64,000 nucleotides of DNA from Anaerolineales bacterium. GTDB taxonomy: Bacteria; Chloroflexota; Anaerolineae; Anaerolineales; Villigracilaceae. Position 1 is the first letter of the stretch, and every line of letters begins with the position of its first letter. The DNA is taken from NCBI GenBank assembly GCA_030583885.1, contig CP129480.1:1860001-1924000 (forward strand), in the 5' to 3' direction. Below the pieces are notes generated by a model that worked only from the letters and a program-made list of their open reading frames with translations, ran no database searches and was not told where the DNA came from. The position numbers were made by a program, and so were the translations under genes. This document shows, one piece after another, positions 1 through 10,097 of the stretch.

Positions 1-605
1 TTGAGTTCCAGGTTTTCTTCCTTCTGAATCTTTTCGCTGCGGCGTGTCCTCTGTATGCTTTCATTCAAACGTCCGATCAACAGTTGGATGATGCCGGCGC
101 AGACAATCAGCAGGATGGCTATGATAAATGCGTCATCCAGTCCTGCGGGTACGAATTCAATTCTGCCGCTTAAGTCCATCACCGCAATGACGATGACGCC
201 AAGGACGGCAAGCGGAGCCGCCAAAAAGAGCGAACGTCTTCCAAGCAGGATGGCGGAGATGACCAATATGATGGGCAGGCCGACGAGGGAGGTGTTCTTA
301 AGGCCGTTCGTGTTAAGGGAAACGATCACAACTGCAGCGATCAGCGCAAACGGCACAACCACTTTCGCCATGTGTATTCTTCCCTGAAGCACATAATACA
401 GGGAGATGCCTTCAAGGATGATTGCGATGCAAAGTGTTACAAACGCAACCGGGTTGCGGGAGCCTTCCCCGATGGCGCCTGTTACCAGCGGCAAAAGGGC
501 AATGTTGGATGCGATAACAAAGATGACTATATTCCGCGTCAATCGGATGAATGACGGGTCTTGATCTTCTTCGGCACTAAAATAATCGAATATCCTTGCT
601 ATCAT
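1..605 (-). CDS. Membrane GAF-array protein, N-terminal part (cut by window edge)
   Basis: The reading frame is open from an ATG at 605 to the left edge, giving about 201 residues. An AGGAGA sequence lies just upstream of the ATG. The visible part is a polytopic membrane region with about six hydrophobic segments, followed by a basic, Gln/Glu-rich stretch (RRSEKIQKEENLEL) that looks like the start of the coiled linker found before the GAF domains in the neighbouring proteins. It follows the 634-residue sensor by 17 nt in the same orientation, so it is probably the ninth GAF-type member of the array. The GAF domains themselves are outside the window, so that assignment is inferred from position and architecture. 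Confidence 0.7.
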   Translation of the reverse strand, partial: MIARIFDYFSAEEDQDPSFIRLTRNIVIFVIASNIALLPLVTGAIGEGSRNPVAFVTLCIAIILEGISLYYVLQGRIHMAKVVVPFALIAAVVIVSLNTNGLKNTSLVGLPIILVISAILLGRRSLFLAAPLAVLGVIVIAVMDLSGRIEFVPAGLDDAFIIAILLIVCAGIIQLLIGRLNESIQRTRRSEKIQKEENLEL

Positions 606-622
606 ATCGTTCTCCTGAACGC

Positions 623-2527
623 CTACTTTTTTTCGGGGCTGCCTGATGTGAATTGAATGGCAACATCCGTGTCCGGCAGGGTGTTGCCCAGTTCCTGAAT
701 GGTGGTTTGAAGTATGTTCTCCAGGCTCACCAGACTGCCGATCCTTGCCGAGATCTGACCGATGGTGCGCTCCTTTGCAGCCCTTTTTTGCGCATCCTGC
801 AGCAGGCGCGCATTTTCAATTGCGAGCGCAGTGCGTTCTGCAGTGGCCTGCGCCATTGCAATTTCATCCTCCGTCCAGGTTCGTCCTGATTCTGATGTGC
901 TGAGTTTGAGCGTCCCGATGCGCATACCGCGCAAGGTCAACGGAATGGCGAGGCTGTGCCGCCGTTTTTTGTTCGATGGTTCTATCAGTTTTACGTCCAC
1001 GCCGTCGAAATAGTATCCCTCGACGGGTTTGCGGGCGATGAATTGATTCCACTGCTGTTCGCCCATTTGCGCGGCAATGGCCTCCGCCTGTGACAGCGCT
1101 TCACGGCTTTGCTGATAGGAGCGCGCGTTTTGAATGGCAATGCTGACCTGATCTGCCAGTGTGGAAAGTATGTTCACATCCTCTTCCCCAAAGGCATTCG
1201 TTTCCGTGCTTTGTACGTCCAGCGCGCCGAAGACATCGGGGCCCATGCGCAGGGGCAGGGCGATTTCGGAGTGTGTGTCCGGGAGGTCGGGATTGTTGAA
1301 GAAAACCGCATCCAGCCCAACATCGAGCGCAACGCGCGGGCTTCCGGCCTGGGTCACAAATCCCACGATGCCTGTCTCGCCAACCCGCAGGCGGTGATTC
1401 CTTTCAAGCATCCTTTTTCCGCCTTCGCTGTTTGCAGCGACGAGCACGGCGTATTCGCGGCGTGTATCCAAAAGGAAAATGCCGACGTGATAAAAATCGA
1501 AGCGCTCGCTCACAAGGCGTGTGATCAACGTGAGTAGGTTTTCCATTTTTGGTTCGCTGGCAATGAGTTTTGAAATTTCGCCGATCGAAAGGAGTTCTCT
1601 GGCGCGCCTTTCGCTTTGCTGCCGAGAATGCTCAAGGTCGGCGGTTCGTTCTGCAACCCGGCCCTCGAGGGAGCCGATAAGGTTTTGGATCTCATCGGAC
1701 ATGCTGTTGAATGTGATTACCAGATCGCCGATTTCATCCTGGCTATCTATCTCGATTCGTTGGTCGAATTTCCCAGAGGCGAAGGCTCGGGCCCCCTGCG
1801 CCAGCCTTGATAAAGGCCTGGATAATGTGCCACCCGCAAGGTTTCCGAGAAATATGCCAAGCACCAGCATGGCGAAGAAGATCGCACTGGACTGGGTGAC
1901 ATTTTCCCGTTGCTCTCGAATGATGGCATCTGCAGTAATATCAACACCAACAACGCCCACCTGCCGTCCGTCAGAAGATACGATTGGGGCGTAGGCGCTT
2001 AGGAATGACCCGAATTCATCGGTGTAGACTTCCGCCTCCACAATGGGGCTGGTCATTGATGTGAAATTCTCCAAGAGCAACGGGGATGGTTCAAAATACC
2101 TGTCCCCATAGGCTGAAAAACCGTCAGCATCGAGCTCGTTCCCGTCCACAACGAAATAAATACCATCAGAATCCATTCTCATGGTGTAAACAAAAACGAA
2201 ATCTGGATCGGATTTTAGAATTTCAAGATTCTGTAACCGGAACTTTTCATAAAGCGGGTCGTTTACTGAAGCGATGGTTTCGAATTCATCCCCATTCTGC
2301 TGCAGCCCGCTAATTGCCGCGGCGGTAAGCACGCGGCGGCGGAAGCCATCGATTAACTGGCGCTGTGAGGTGGTGTAAAAAGCTAGCGCCGTGGTCAGGG
2401 ATGCAACAGCCGCGATCGCGGAAAAAGCAATAATAAATTTTGCGCGCAAAGACAGGCGTCTCTGGAAAAGCGATGTGAAGCTGACTCTGCGTTGTGATGA
2501 CGTTTGTTGCGTAGCTGCTCTTGTCAT
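623..2527 (-). CDS. Cache-HAMP-GAF-GAF sensor protein without output domain
   Basis: 634 residues from the ATG at 2527, which has GGAGG about 8 nt upstream. The longer ORF beginning at 2578 would run into the preceding gene. One transmembrane helix is followed by an extracellular Cache-like region (YTDEFGSFLSAYAPI and GVVGVDIT are typical end motifs), a second helix, a HAMP domain (LSRPLSRLAQGARAF, DEIGDL), a coiled coil, a GAF domain with FDFYHVGIFLLD and NPDLPDTHSE, and a second, shorter GAF. It ends in the tail seen throughout the array (IGQISARIG, ILQTTIQELG). No DHp/ATPase, GGDEF, EAL or cyclase domain is present. The upstream stop lies 1 nt before the ATG, so translational coupling is likely. 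The Cache region should bind an external ligand; the ligand is unknown. Confidence 0.88.
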   Translation of the reverse strand: MTRAATQQTSSQRRVSFTSLFQRRLSLRAKFIIAFSAIAAVASLTTALAFYTTSQRQLIDGFRRRVLTAAAISGLQQNGDEFETIASVNDPLYEKFRLQNLEILKSDPDFVFVYTMRMDSDGIYFVVDGNELDADGFSAYGDRYFEPSPLLLENFTSMTSPIVEAEVYTDEFGSFLSAYAPIVSSDGRQVGVVGVDITADAIIREQRENVTQSSAIFFAMLVLGIFLGNLAGGTLSRPLSRLAQGARAFASGKFDQRIEIDSQDEIGDLVITFNSMSDEIQNLIGSLEGRVAERTADLEHSRQQSERRARELLSIGEISKLIASEPKMENLLTLITRLVSERFDFYHVGIFLLDTRREYAVLVAANSEGGKRMLERNHRLRVGETGIVGFVTQAGSPRVALDVGLDAVFFNNPDLPDTHSEIALPLRMGPDVFGALDVQSTETNAFGEEDVNILSTLADQVSIAIQNARSYQQSREALSQAEAIAAQMGEQQWNQFIARKPVEGYYFDGVDVKLIEPSNKKRRHSLAIPLTLRGMRIGTLKLSTSESGRTWTEDEIAMAQATAERTALAIENARLLQDAQKRAAKERTIGQISARIGSLVSLENILQTTIQELGNTLPDTDVAIQFTSGSPEKK

Positions 2528-2528
2528 T

Positions 2529-4232
2529 TCACGCGCCTCCGATCTCGACCGTAATCTGGGCGCCGCTGATTTGAGCACCCAACTCGCGGACGGCGGTTTT
2601 TAAGATCGTCTCCAATTCCGTTCCCGCGCCTATCTTTGCGGAAATCTCACCGATGGCGTGTTCCTTTTCCGCGATCTTACGGCTTTCTTCCAGCAGGCGC
2701 GCATTTTCAATGGCAAGCACTGCACGTTCCACGATGGCACTGATGATGTCCATTTCGTCCGTGCTCCACTCGCGGTTGGAATCCGCTTTCACGTTCAGCA
2801 CACCCACCACTTCTCCGCGTAATTTCATGGGCATGGTGAATTGCGTGGTGCCATCGTCGATTTCCGCCCTCTTTTTATAGAGAGTTCCCGAGCGGATCGC
2901 CTCCTGCGCACCCGGCACGTCCAGAGGATCCGCAAGGAAACTGGATTTCATGCTCCATCTGCGGATGCCGGCAAGTTTTTGTGCGCGGGTGTATCGCGTC
3001 CATCCCGCCTGGATATCACGGCGGTACACTGCATCAGCCTCCAGAAGGGATTTCCTTGTTTCTTCAAAAAGGCGCGCATTGTCAATTGCGATGGTGACCT
3101 GATCGGATAAAGTGGTGAGCACCCGAATATCCTCCTGGCCGAACGCATTCGGCTCCCTGCTTTGTATGTCGAGGACACCCATGATCTGGCGGCCGGTACG
3201 CAGGAGGGGAAGAGCCATTTCGGAGCAGGTCTCCGGGAGATCGGGATTGTCGAAGTAAATCGCGTCCACCCCGGTGTTCAGCGCGATGCGGGGTGTCCCG
3301 CTTCCAGCCACATTTCCAACGATGCCGACAGCGGTCTTCAATTTGTGGTCCCTGGCTAGCATCCTTTGCCCGCCCTCGCTGTTGGCGGCTGCAAGAATTG
3401 CATATTCATTTTTGTCATCCATCAAAAAGATGCCTACATGATAGAACCCGAATTGCTGGCTGATTACCTGTGCAATTTGAGGCAGGAGGTTTTCCAAATT
3501 TTGAGTTTGGTTGATCACGTGCGAGACTTGCGAGATAGCCTCAAATTGTCTTGCACGACGTTCATTGCGCTGGTTCGCAGCATCCAATTCGGCAGTGCGC
3601 GCGGCAACGCGGGTCTCAAGATTGACACTGCTTTCCTGCAGTTCACGGTTCTTTTGAATTAATTCGTTTTGGGTTTTCCGCAAACTTTCAAGAAGTTTGT
3701 CGAACCCGTTTGTGGATGCCTGCTGCAGTGCAGCGATGAAGAACAAGTAAACAACCAGCGACGACCAGAAAGTTATCGGGTTCTGGGGTATCAGCGGAGC
3801 AGGAAGTGCCTCCTGCACGAGTGTGATCCCCAATGCTGTCAGTGCGTTGATCACCGCCATGACATACGCGCCGCGCCCGCCGATCAGGATGCCTGCGATG
3901 ACGGTTGTCATGACCAGGCTAAAGTAGCTTGCGCCAAAGGTTCCGTCCGAGACCACAATGGATATGGTCAATACAATATGGAAAACAATCAAAATGGTTA
4001 TGTTCGCCGCGCGGATATGCCCCCTAATCATCAATTGCCGGGAGAGCAGGGCGACGATAACAATGGAGGCGGTCAGGACAGCTGACGTATATTGCTGAAG
4101 CAGAAAAGGTGCCATCAGTGTATATAAGGTGCCTATGGCGATGACAGCCCAAAGGATGCTGTTTAACAGTGCGGCAACACGGGTTTTTTCGCTATCTGCG
4201 AACACAGGCGGCGCAAGGAATTTTCTTAACAT
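2529..4232 (-). CDS. Six-TM GAF-GAF sensor protein without output domain
   Basis: 567 residues; start ATG at 4232 with CGAGG upstream. Residues roughly 20-175 form about six transmembrane helices with short loops and no recognisable extracellular sensor domain. A coiled coil (about 180-225) leads to GAF1 (FGFYHVGIFLMD, AANSEGGQRML, NPDLPETCSE, GVLDIQS) and GAF2 (FTMPMKLRGEVVGVLNVKA, AIVERAVLAIENARLL). The tail is IGEISAKIG...ILKTAVRELG. It is 31 nt downstream of the Cache-HAMP protein that precedes it. The membrane part could sense lipid, redox or membrane state, but nothing in the sequence decides this. Confidence 0.87.
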   Translation of the reverse strand: MLRKFLAPPVFADSEKTRVAALLNSILWAVIAIGTLYTLMAPFLLQQYTSAVLTASIVIVALLSRQLMIRGHIRAANITILIVFHIVLTISIVVSDGTFGASYFSLVMTTVIAGILIGGRGAYVMAVINALTALGITLVQEALPAPLIPQNPITFWSSLVVYLFFIAALQQASTNGFDKLLESLRKTQNELIQKNRELQESSVNLETRVAARTAELDAANQRNERRARQFEAISQVSHVINQTQNLENLLPQIAQVISQQFGFYHVGIFLMDDKNEYAILAAANSEGGQRMLARDHKLKTAVGIVGNVAGSGTPRIALNTGVDAIYFDNPDLPETCSEMALPLLRTGRQIMGVLDIQSREPNAFGQEDIRVLTTLSDQVTIAIDNARLFEETRKSLLEADAVYRRDIQAGWTRYTRAQKLAGIRRWSMKSSFLADPLDVPGAQEAIRSGTLYKKRAEIDDGTTQFTMPMKLRGEVVGVLNVKADSNREWSTDEMDIISAIVERAVLAIENARLLEESRKIAEKEHAIGEISAKIGAGTELETILKTAVRELGAQISGAQITVEIGGA

Positions 4233-4263
4233 GAATTGCCTCGAATAGAATAAACCATGGTGC

Positions 4264-6582
4264 TCATGACTTTTCGTTATCCATGAATTGAATCACGATT
4301 TCCGAACCGCTCAAAACCCGTTCGATCTCCTCGGCAGTTGTCTGGAGAATATTTTCAATGTTCAAGGCAGAGCCAATGCGTGCGGTTGATTCAGAGATGG
4401 TGCGCTCTTTTGCGGCAAGCCGCTGACTTTCATCAAGCAGCCTAGCATTTTCCAGTGTGAGTGCTGCGCGGTTTGCGGCCGCTTGGGCGACTTTGATTTC
4501 ATCCTCCGTCCACGTACGGGTTGGATCTTCCTGTTCCAACCCGATCACGCCGATGGCCTGATTTAGAACCATCAGGGGAAGCATGAGAATGTTTTTGGTT
4601 CTGGTATTTTCTTCAGGATTGCCGGGCTGTTTTACGACGACGGGCTGTCCACTTTCGACTTGTTTTAATAGATCAGGTGAAAGGCTCTGCGGAACAGCCC
4701 TTACCTGTATTCCATCGTATTCATAAGCGGAGAGACCCTTCTCGCTGATGGCAGACTGCCAGGTCTGTTGTGTTTGCGCGCGGTTGGCCCTGGTAAGTTC
4801 TGAAAGTGTCGCCTCCACTCTTTGCACAAGCTTGGCATTTTCAAAGGCGGCCGAGAGTTGGTCCGCCAGGATTTGCAGGGTTTGGACGTCACGCTCATCA
4901 AACGCATTTGGTGTATTTGCCTGAATGTCCAACGCGCCAATCGTGAGGCTGCGGCTTCGCAAGGGGAGTGTGATCTCAGATTCGGTATCCGGCAGGTACG
5001 GGTTATCAAGATGAAGGGTGTCCGTGTCAATATCACGGGCAATATATGCCTGTCCTGTGCTTGTTACGCTTCCAATCAGCCCCGACTGACCCACTCTTAA
5101 TTTGTAATTTTTTTCAAGCAATTGCTCCGCCGCGATGCTGCTTGCGGCGCGCAGAACTGCATACTCACCAAGTTCATCCACAATAAAAATCCCAACATGG
5201 TAGTATCGTAATCTTTCGCGAATAAGGTTTGCCGATACATTAAGAAGGGTATCCATGTCGCGGATGATGGCAATTTCACGGGCAACATCTGCTATTGTCT
5301 CCAATTCCAGCGTATTTTTTTGCAGATCAGCTGTCCGTTCCTGGATGCGTTGTTCCAGTCCGGCGAGTGTGGACTGGAGTTGATCCGTCATGGAATTAAA
5401 AGCCGATGCCAGTGATCCGATTTCATCTGGTGAATCGACTCTGGCGCGTGCGTTAAAATCACCCTGTGAGATCGAGTTTGCCACATTCGTAAGCGCAATG
5501 ATCGGGTTCGTCAATGCCCGCGCTGCAAAGGTGGCGATGATCGCCACAATAATGGAAGCGCTGGTCACGAGTATGGCGTTTGTTTGCGTTTGACGTTGCA
5601 CATCTGCAAGGAAAATGGACGATGGGCGGCTGTAGGCAACAACCCAGGGTTGGGATTTTAGGAATGCCACCGCAATCGTATCGTCTCCTGGCTTGTTCGG
5701 CGTGATATCTGCGCGGAAGAAAGGCTGTTCTCTGGCAGTTTTCAGCCCGGCTTCAAATTCCTCAAGATTGGTGGCTTGTTCTTCACGCGGAAGATCAAGA
5801 AAGCGTTTTGAGTCCACAGCCTGAAGGTAATCCACAAATCCAAGCGGGGTGATGGATTTCAGGATAAGGTCTGGGTTCTGGCTGTCCGCCATGCGAATAT
5901 TGAACTGATCCAGAAGAATCACAGAACTTTCAGTGGAAGAGCCCACACTTTCTATGATGACCTGTTGAAGAATGTCCGAATGGTATGTGACGCGCAAAAC
6001 GCCGAGTGTCTCACCGGAAGTATTGGGAACGACGCCAGCGAAACTCATGATGGTTGTTGATTTATCTGCATAAGTGACGGATGTCACACCGGGACGCCTT
6101 GAAAAGATGGTTCTTGTGAAATACTCCTCGGTTGCCTCGTTTTTGCCAATATTTCCACGCACAGTGTCCAGGACCACATTTCCATTAATGTCCACAAGCG
6201 AGTAGGAAATGATATTGTCAATGTCCTTGCCGCGCAGTTTTTCCAGAAGAACAATTGCGCGCATTTCCTCCGTACTTCCACGTCGCACGGATGGAGACAG
6301 CAGGAGGTAGGCAGAGAAATCCGGAAGCTGCGCTTCTGTGCGGACCGAATTTTTTGTCGCCTCGATAAAGGCATCCAGGCCATTTGCCGTTTGTTCCGCG
6401 CTTGACCGCAGGGAAATCTCCGCTCCATTTAAGAGCGCCTGCTGGGTTTGTTGAATATCACGAATCGAAATGGCGATTAGAGGGGCCAGGGATATGAACA
6501 GCACAAACAGGACCAGGCGCGTTTGGATCGATGTGCGATTGGCTTGGGTATATTGCGGCTTTTCCTGAATACTCTGACTCAT
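4264..6582 (-). CDS. Large Cache-HAMP-GAF-GAF sensor protein without output domain
   Basis: 772 residues, the largest of the array; ATG at 6582 with GAAAAGG five bases upstream. TM1 (about 25-45) is followed by a roughly 290-residue extracellular region of double-Cache size, including YSLVDINGNVVLDT and GETLGVLRVTYHSDIL. TM2 and a HAMP domain (ALTNPIIALTNVANSI, DEIGSLASAFNSM) follow, then a coiled coil, GAF1 (LRYYHVGIFIVDELGEYAVL, NPYLPDTESE, GALDIQA) and GAF2 (LMLPLMVLNQAIGVIGLEQ, NRAALTLENARLL). The tail reads ISESTARIG...ILQTTAEEIE. In ordinary bacteria this Cache-HAMP input would feed a kinase or methyl-accepting domain; here the chain simply stops. Confidence 0.88.
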   Translation of the reverse strand: MSQSIQEKPQYTQANRTSIQTRLVLFVLFISLAPLIAISIRDIQQTQQALLNGAEISLRSSAEQTANGLDAFIEATKNSVRTEAQLPDFSAYLLLSPSVRRGSTEEMRAIVLLEKLRGKDIDNIISYSLVDINGNVVLDTVRGNIGKNEATEEYFTRTIFSRRPGVTSVTYADKSTTIMSFAGVVPNTSGETLGVLRVTYHSDILQQVIIESVGSSTESSVILLDQFNIRMADSQNPDLILKSITPLGFVDYLQAVDSKRFLDLPREEQATNLEEFEAGLKTAREQPFFRADITPNKPGDDTIAVAFLKSQPWVVAYSRPSSIFLADVQRQTQTNAILVTSASIIVAIIATFAARALTNPIIALTNVANSISQGDFNARARVDSPDEIGSLASAFNSMTDQLQSTLAGLEQRIQERTADLQKNTLELETIADVAREIAIIRDMDTLLNVSANLIRERLRYYHVGIFIVDELGEYAVLRAASSIAAEQLLEKNYKLRVGQSGLIGSVTSTGQAYIARDIDTDTLHLDNPYLPDTESEITLPLRSRSLTIGALDIQANTPNAFDERDVQTLQILADQLSAAFENAKLVQRVEATLSELTRANRAQTQQTWQSAISEKGLSAYEYDGIQVRAVPQSLSPDLLKQVESGQPVVVKQPGNPEENTRTKNILMLPLMVLNQAIGVIGLEQEDPTRTWTEDEIKVAQAAANRAALTLENARLLDESQRLAAKERTISESTARIGSALNIENILQTTAEEIERVLSGSEIVIQFMDNEKS

Positions 6583-6602
6583 ATCAACCTTTTCAGTTTC
6601 TG

Positions 6603-8357
6603 TTATTGTTCAGGATCTGTGCTTCGCTCATTTTCGGATGGGGCCCCAATCTGAATGAACGAGCGGGATGCGCCCAGCGCCTGACCAAGCTCCTGGATGG
6701 TGGTTTGCAGGATGCGGGTGAAGTCTGTGGATGACCCGATCTGTGTTGTAACGCGGGCAATGGTCTCTTCCTGGTCTGCGCGACGGGTGGCGCCTTCAAA
6801 CAGGCGGGCATTTTCCAATGCGAACGCAGCCCGGTCGGATATGGCCTGCACCATGGCCACTTCGTCGTCACTCCACCTTCTGTTTGGTTCAGCCGCTTCG
6901 ACATGGATAATGCCGACCACCCGGTCTCGAAATTTGACGGGCACCGCCAGGCTTGGGAAGCTACCAGTCGGCGGTTGAGCCAGTATCACGGTCTCCCCGG
7001 AGGTGATCGCTTTGTCAAGTGACGGAATATTTTTAGGCGGCACACTGGAAATCGTCCCGTCCGGGTTAATGGAATATCCGCTGGATTTTTCCTCGCGACT
7101 TAATTGCCTGCCACGGCTCCTCATCCTTCCAGATGTTGGACCAACATCTGCCTCGTCGCGTGTTTGCAGGTTCGTGATCACGATTGCGAGCTGGTTTGCA
7201 AGTGTGCTCAAGGTGCCGGCATCTTCGTCGTTGAACGCGGATGGCAGGGTACTTTGTACGTCCAACACACCCATGACGGATGCGCCGTGCTTTAATGGCA
7301 GCGCCATTTCGGAACGGGTTTCAGGGAGGTCGGGATTGTTGAAAAAGACCGCATCAGTGCCGGTGTCCAGAGCGATGCGCGGGTATCCGCTTTGTGCGAC
7401 ATATCCCACAATGCCTGTACCGCCAACCCTTAATTGATGTGTGCGCGAAAGCATTTGTTGGCCGCCCTCGCTGTTTGCGGCTCGTAATATTGCGTATTCG
7501 CGGTTCTCATCCAGCAGGAAAATACCTACATGATAATAGCCGAGTTTTTCACTGATGGCTTTTGTGACGGTCGTGAGCATTTCTTTGGATCGTAGCCCAA
7601 CACTGGCGGAGATCTCCTGCGACAATTCAGAGACGATCTGTAACCGCGCGACCCGGTCCTGGGTCTGCTGATTGGCTGCCTGCAATTCAAGTGTGCGCGC
7701 AGCAATGCGTTTTTCAAGGCTTTCCTTTATATCTTCCAGTTCGGTGTTTGTATTGCCCAACGCTTCAAGTTGTTCCTTGTCCAGATTTGTGCGGAAAATA
7801 TTGATGCCGTAAAGGATGGCGCCGATGACAAGCACGATCCCGCCGGCGCGCCCAACATTATCCATCTCTGAAACGGGCACATTCGAATAAAATGGGGCTG
7901 CAAAAGTAGCCGCGGTTGAAAGAACGACAAGCGCCAGAAACCCTCTTTGCGAGAGTAAAACGCTGGAAAGCACAAGTGAAACATGCACGGTGGATACTAC
8001 AGCCGCCTCCATGGAATCGGCCGCGCCCTGATAGATCCTTAAGTATCCGATTGCCGTGAATACATACGTGAATAAATACGTTCCAATGCGGAAGTATTCC
8101 GTCCTGCTGAGAGCGTACGAAGTTAAAGTAATGCCGCTCAATGCCAGGAAAACGCCGTAGCTCCTTGGTCCATAGATAACGGCGCCTACAAAAAGGAAGC
8201 TTAGGATTAATGTGAGGATCGAAAGCAGTTGGGCGCGGCGCCGATCGCCGATCGCTTTTACAGATGGATGCGGCGTGGTAAATCTGCGCCATGTCCGGCT
8301 TGCGCGGCTTATGAAGGAGAGTCCCTGGTTCTTGGAAGGAATTTGAGATGCCGACAT
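6603..8357 (-). CDS. Six-TM GAF-GAF sensor protein without output domain
   Basis: 584 residues; ATG at 8357, two bases after the stop of the preceding gene, with GGAAGG further upstream inside that gene. About six membrane helices lie between residues 42 and 190. They are followed by a coiled coil, GAF1 (LGYYHVGIFLLDENREYAIL, AANSEGGQQML, NPDLPETRSE, GVLDVQS) and GAF2 (LAVPVKFRDRVVGIIHVEA, DRAAFALENARLF). The tail is IARVTTQIG...ILQTTIQELGQAL. Between the two GAF domains is a basic loop rich in Arg and Ser (GRMRSRGRQLSREEK). It is a close paralogue of the flanking proteins, and the N-terminal membrane part has diverged more than the GAF domains. Confidence 0.87.
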   Translation of the reverse strand: MSASQIPSKNQGLSFISRASRTWRRFTTPHPSVKAIGDRRRAQLLSILTLILSFLFVGAVIYGPRSYGVFLALSGITLTSYALSRTEYFRIGTYLFTYVFTAIGYLRIYQGAADSMEAAVVSTVHVSLVLSSVLLSQRGFLALVVLSTAATFAAPFYSNVPVSEMDNVGRAGGIVLVIGAILYGINIFRTNLDKEQLEALGNTNTELEDIKESLEKRIAARTLELQAANQQTQDRVARLQIVSELSQEISASVGLRSKEMLTTVTKAISEKLGYYHVGIFLLDENREYAILRAANSEGGQQMLSRTHQLRVGGTGIVGYVAQSGYPRIALDTGTDAVFFNNPDLPETRSEMALPLKHGASVMGVLDVQSTLPSAFNDEDAGTLSTLANQLAIVITNLQTRDEADVGPTSGRMRSRGRQLSREEKSSGYSINPDGTISSVPPKNIPSLDKAITSGETVILAQPPTGSFPSLAVPVKFRDRVVGIIHVEAAEPNRRWSDDEVAMVQAISDRAAFALENARLFEGATRRADQEETIARVTTQIGSSTDFTRILQTTIQELGQALGASRSFIQIGAPSENERSTDPEQ

Positions 8358-8359
8358 GT

Positions 8360-10090
8360 TTATTCGACCGCCTTCCGTGTGGGATTGGAATTTCCGCTTC
8401 CATTATGCGGACCTTCCGCCTGATTCTGCCCATCAAGTTGATCCAGCAGCTGGAAGGTGACCGAGGCATTTCCAATTGCCTGACCAAGTTCATGCACCGT
8501 TTCGCGCAGGATGGCGTCCGTATGAGAAACGGCGCTGATGCGGGTCGAAATATCCGATACCAGTGCCTCGCGCGCCGCACGCTGCTGGGATTCCCGGTAG
8601 AGGCGGGCGCTTTCCAGCGCGCCGCTCAACTGGTCTGATAATGCAATTGTGAGGTTGATTTCCTCCTGAGTCCATCCTTCGGAGATTTCGGATTTTTTCA
8701 GGCGGATTGCTCCGATGGATTGTCCGCGCACTTTGATGGGTATGCTGATCGTCAAGCCGTCACTGCCAAGAATCAGGTCACCTGTTTCAAATGCCCTGGC
8801 AATGGTTGGTTCGAGCGTTTCAGCGTATGTCTGTACGGTTGCCGGCGGCGTGGCAATGTACCCAATGCGTGGTTGATGACGCAGGATCTTGCTCCATGCA
8901 GTGCGGCTTACCTCGCCGGAAAGGGTGCGTGCCGTTTCCAGTGCTCTTTCCGTTTCGCTAAAAAGGTTTGCGTTTTGGATTGCAACTGCTATCTGTTCTG
9001 CAAGTATTTGCAGGGTGGCTATGTCTTCCTCGCTGAATGCCTGGGGTTCAGTACTTTGCACGTCCAGTGCCCCAAGCACCTGACCCGTTGCGACAAGCGG
9101 GAGCGCCATTTCAGAACGCGTGTTGGGCAGGTCGGGGTTGTCAAAGAAAACAGCATCCGCTCCAACGTCCAGCGCGATGCGCGCCTGTACATTTGCCGTG
9201 ACATATCCCACGATGCTGGTTTCCTCCACTTTAAGCTTGTGTTTCATTTCGAGCATTCGCAGTCCGCCTTCGCTGTTGGCGGCGGTGAGTACGGCATATT
9301 CCTTGTGGTCATCCAGCAGGAAGATGCCCACGTGGTAAAAACCAAAGTTTTCGTGGATCAGGGTGGTGGTTTGCTGTAAAAGTTCCGCCAGATTTCTAAA
9401 GGAGGTGATGGATTTGCCCACATCGGCAACAGCCCTTAGCTGGGCTGTGCGTTTGTCGAGTGAGCGGGTGCGGTCCCGTACACGCTCTTCCAGGTTTGCC
9501 TGTTCTTCGCGCAGCTCGGCAAACAGGGATTGCGATATTTTTTCAGATTTTTCGAATTGCGATTCCATGAGGCGGATGCCGGTTACGATGAGAACAGCGG
9601 CGAGCAAAACACCGGCGGATGATGACAACCAAGACTCCAAGGTGCCGGCCGTAACATTCGGACTTGTGATCTGGAGCTGTCCGTTTAAGATTACCCAGCC
9701 GAAAATCAGGTAGGATATTGCGGCAAGCGCAGTCATTACCCATCCAATCCGCCAGGAGAATAGGAGGGATGCCATGGTGATGGCTGCGAGCATGAAGGAG
9801 CGGGCGTCTCCGTAAATCCCCGTTTCCAAAAAGCCGATCACAGCCAGACCGTACAACAGGAAAACAAGCGTGCCTGCTTTCATGTTGTTGGAGGCCGGCA
9901 ACAGGGTTATAAGCACAACGGTGATATAGGCGAGCAGGTAGAGTGCCGCAAAGAGAATGGGGCTCGATACAATCGCCAAAATCACCGCAATCAGGCCGAA
10001 GACGCATGCGCTGATCAGCGTCCCGCGGATAAACCCCGCGCGCCATTTTGTGTATTCGGGTTCCATGTTTTCTGATCGTTGGTTCATCAT
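8360..10090 (-). CDS. Membrane GAF-GAF sensor protein without output domain
   Basis: About 576 residues from the ATG at 10090. A second ATG follows immediately at 10087, and the longer frame from 10150 overlaps the preceding gene. The N-terminus has a short soluble lead (EYTKWRAGFIRG) and about six helices. The WRxGF/WRERF lead is shared with the next two upstream paralogues, marking a closer subfamily. GAF1 carries FGFYHVGIFLLDDHKEYAVL, AANSEGGLRML and NPDLPNTRSE. GAF2 carries ISIPIKVRGQSIGAIRLKK. The tail is ISTRISAVSHTDAILRETVHELG, followed by a hydrophilic end (GQNQAEGPHNGSG). No catalytic output domain is seen. Seven bases separate its start from the upstream stop. Confidence 0.86.
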   Translation of the reverse strand: MMNQRSENMEPEYTKWRAGFIRGTLISACVFGLIAVILAIVSSPILFAALYLLAYITVVLITLLPASNNMKAGTLVFLLYGLAVIGFLETGIYGDARSFMLAAITMASLLFSWRIGWVMTALAAISYLIFGWVILNGQLQITSPNVTAGTLESWLSSSAGVLLAAVLIVTGIRLMESQFEKSEKISQSLFAELREEQANLEERVRDRTRSLDKRTAQLRAVADVGKSITSFRNLAELLQQTTTLIHENFGFYHVGIFLLDDHKEYAVLTAANSEGGLRMLEMKHKLKVEETSIVGYVTANVQARIALDVGADAVFFDNPDLPNTRSEMALPLVATGQVLGALDVQSTEPQAFSEEDIATLQILAEQIAVAIQNANLFSETERALETARTLSGEVSRTAWSKILRHQPRIGYIATPPATVQTYAETLEPTIARAFETGDLILGSDGLTISIPIKVRGQSIGAIRLKKSEISEGWTQEEINLTIALSDQLSGALESARLYRESQQRAAREALVSDISTRISAVSHTDAILRETVHELGQAIGNASVTFQLLDQLDGQNQAEGPHNGSGNSNPTRKAVE

Positions 10091-10097
10091 ATTTGAC